Positions 5,188-5,998 of a stretch of DNA of 5,998 bases are shown here, one piece after another (position 1 is the stretch's first letter; every line of letters starts with the position of its first letter). Both the position numbers and the translations under genes were made by a program. Source of the stretch: Chloroflexota bacterium. GTDB taxonomy: Bacteria; Chloroflexota; Limnocylindria; Limnocylindrales; CSP1-4. Where the stretch lies: contig JAOUEG010000123.1 of NCBI GenBank assembly GCA_029858845.1, positions 1 to 5,998 on the forward strand, written 5' to 3'. Under the pieces are notes generated by a model. That model was not told where the DNA came from. It saw only the letters and a program-made list of their open reading frames with translations, and did not search any database.

Positions 5188-5998
5188 GTGACGCAGCGCC
5201 TGCCGCTGGGCGTGTGCATCCGCGCCATTCGGGCGGAACCGACGTGGTGGCTCCAGAGTGCGCAGCGCCTCGATGCCGCCGGTTACGCCAGCATCTGGTG
5301 CTGGGACCACTTCATGGGCAGGGGCGACCGCTCCGTCCCCGTGGTGGAAGCCTGGACGATGCTGTCCATGGCCGCCGCGACGACGTCGCGGGCGATGGTG
5401 GGTTCGTTCGTCCTGAACGTCATGAACCGACACCCGGCCGTGGTCGCGCGCATGGCGTCCACGCTCCAGATCGCCAGCCGCGGGCGGCTCATCCTGGGAC
5501 TCGGGATCGGTGGCGCGCCGGCCGAGCATGCGGCCTACGGGATGGAGTTCCCGGACGCTCCGGGCCGAGCCGAACGGCTGGAGGAAGCCGTAGCCGTGAT
5601 CCGGGCGCTGTGGACCGGTGGGCCGGTGAGCCGTGATTCGCCGTTCTTCCCGCTGCGGGACGCCTACGCCCATCCGGTGCCCGATCCCGTGCCGCGCATC
5701 GTGATCGGTGGCGAGACGCGGGCCGGGGCCCGGCTTGCCGGGCGCATCGGTGATGGCTGGACCGCCTTTGACGACAACTTCGAGGCGAACCTCCCGATCT
5801 ATGCGGAAGCCCTTGCCGCCACGGGCAGGCGTCGCGAGGACCAGACCGTCCTCGTCGGGTTCCAGGGCGACTGGCTGGGGGACGCCTCGTTCCGCGAGAC
5901 TCCCTGGTTCGAGGCGCCGCGCGAGACCTGGGCGCGGTGGCAGGCGGCGGGGGCGGACGGGGCGATCCTGCTCGCCCGGACCCCCGACGACGTCGACG
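5188..5998 (+). CDS. LLM-class (luciferase-like) F420/flavin-dependent oxidoreductase, C-terminus cut by window edge
   Basis: 270 residues visible from a GTG start; the frame is still open at the right edge. The N-terminal and central parts of a TIM-barrel luciferase-like oxidoreductase are clear: LPLGVCIRA at 5-13, SAQRLDAAGYASIWCWDHF at 24-42 with the conserved WDH, AWTMLSMAAATTSRAMVGSFV at 55-75, HPAVVARMASTLQIASRGRLILGLGIGG at 82-109, the helix GRAERLEEAVAVIRALWTG at 126-144, and PRIVIGGETRAGARLAGRIGDGW at 169-191. About 20-50 residues are probably missing. The start lies 5 nt after the MTA phosphorylase stop, with no strong Shine-Dalgarno, so expression is likely coupled to that gene. 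Cofactor F420 rather than FMN is inferred from the cofD operon next door. The substrate is unknown; it is clearly a different subgroup from the LLM gene at 1751-2674. Confidence 0.9.
   Translation, partial: MTQRLPLGVCIRAIRAEPTWWLQSAQRLDAAGYASIWCWDHFMGRGDRSVPVVEAWTMLSMAAATTSRAMVGSFVLNVMNRHPAVVARMASTLQIASRGRLILGLGIGGAPAEHAAYGMEFPDAPGRAERLEEAVAVIRALWTGGPVSRDSPFFPLRDAYAHPVPDPVPRIVIGGETRAGARLAGRIGDGWTAFDDNFEANLPIYAEALAATGRRREDQTVLVGFQGDWLGDASFRETPWFEAPRETWARWQAAGADGAILLARTPDDVD

Noticed and set aside
1..5998. Search for a defence system, mobile element, CRISPR array or tRNA
   Set aside because: No repeat-spacer pattern, transposase, integrase, nuclease or tRNA-like cloverleaf was seen. All gene-sized open frames on the supported strands belong to metabolic or membrane families.

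Overview
The window is GC-rich, densely packed bacterial chromosome. Codons strongly prefer G or C in the third position, GTG starts occur, and intergenic gaps are short. At least three genes belong to the deazaflavin cofactor F420 world: CofD/FbiA, a split-barrel F420-dependent oxidoreductase of the Rv1155 type, and two luciferase-like (LLM) oxidoreductases. F420 dependence, an MTA phosphorylase resembling the actinobacterial type, a DUF1684 protein and a LiaI/LiaF-like membrane protein together point to a high-GC Chloroflexota lineage (for example Limnocylindria-like) or Actinomycetota. I lean to Chloroflexota from the general look of the proteins, but the window contains no phylogenetic marker that decides it.

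Layout. (1) Positions 1-678, minus strand: the N-terminal 226 residues of an OafA/YrhL-type acyltransferase-3 membrane protein, cut by the left edge. (2) Positions 679-809: a 131-nt gap holding a perfect 16-bp GC palindrome. (3) Positions 810-4200, minus strand: a compact five-gene run, read from 4200 down to 810, encoding a small two-TM protein, a DUF1684 protein, a PPOX/FDOR F420 enzyme, an LLM F420 oxidoreductase and CofD. Spacings are 10, 39, 16 and -4 nt, so it is probably one operon. (4) Positions 4201-4333: a divergent control region with two candidate -10 boxes, a TTGGGG-tt-CCCCAA dyad, and a possible two-hairpin leader ending at a strong Shine-Dalgarno sequence. (5) Positions 4334-5998, plus strand: S-methyl-5'-thioadenosine phosphorylase, followed 5 nt later by a second LLM oxidoreductase cut by the right edge.

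The minus-strand run would make F420 (the CofD step) together with two enzymes of unrelated fold that use it. The plus-strand pair joins MTA salvage to another predicted F420- or flavin-dependent oxidoreductase. I see no tRNA, rRNA, CRISPR array, transposase, phage gene or defence system. The genes belong to known families. The less ordinary parts are the F420 supply-and-use operon, its unexplained DUF1684 and membrane partners, and the structured divergent control region.
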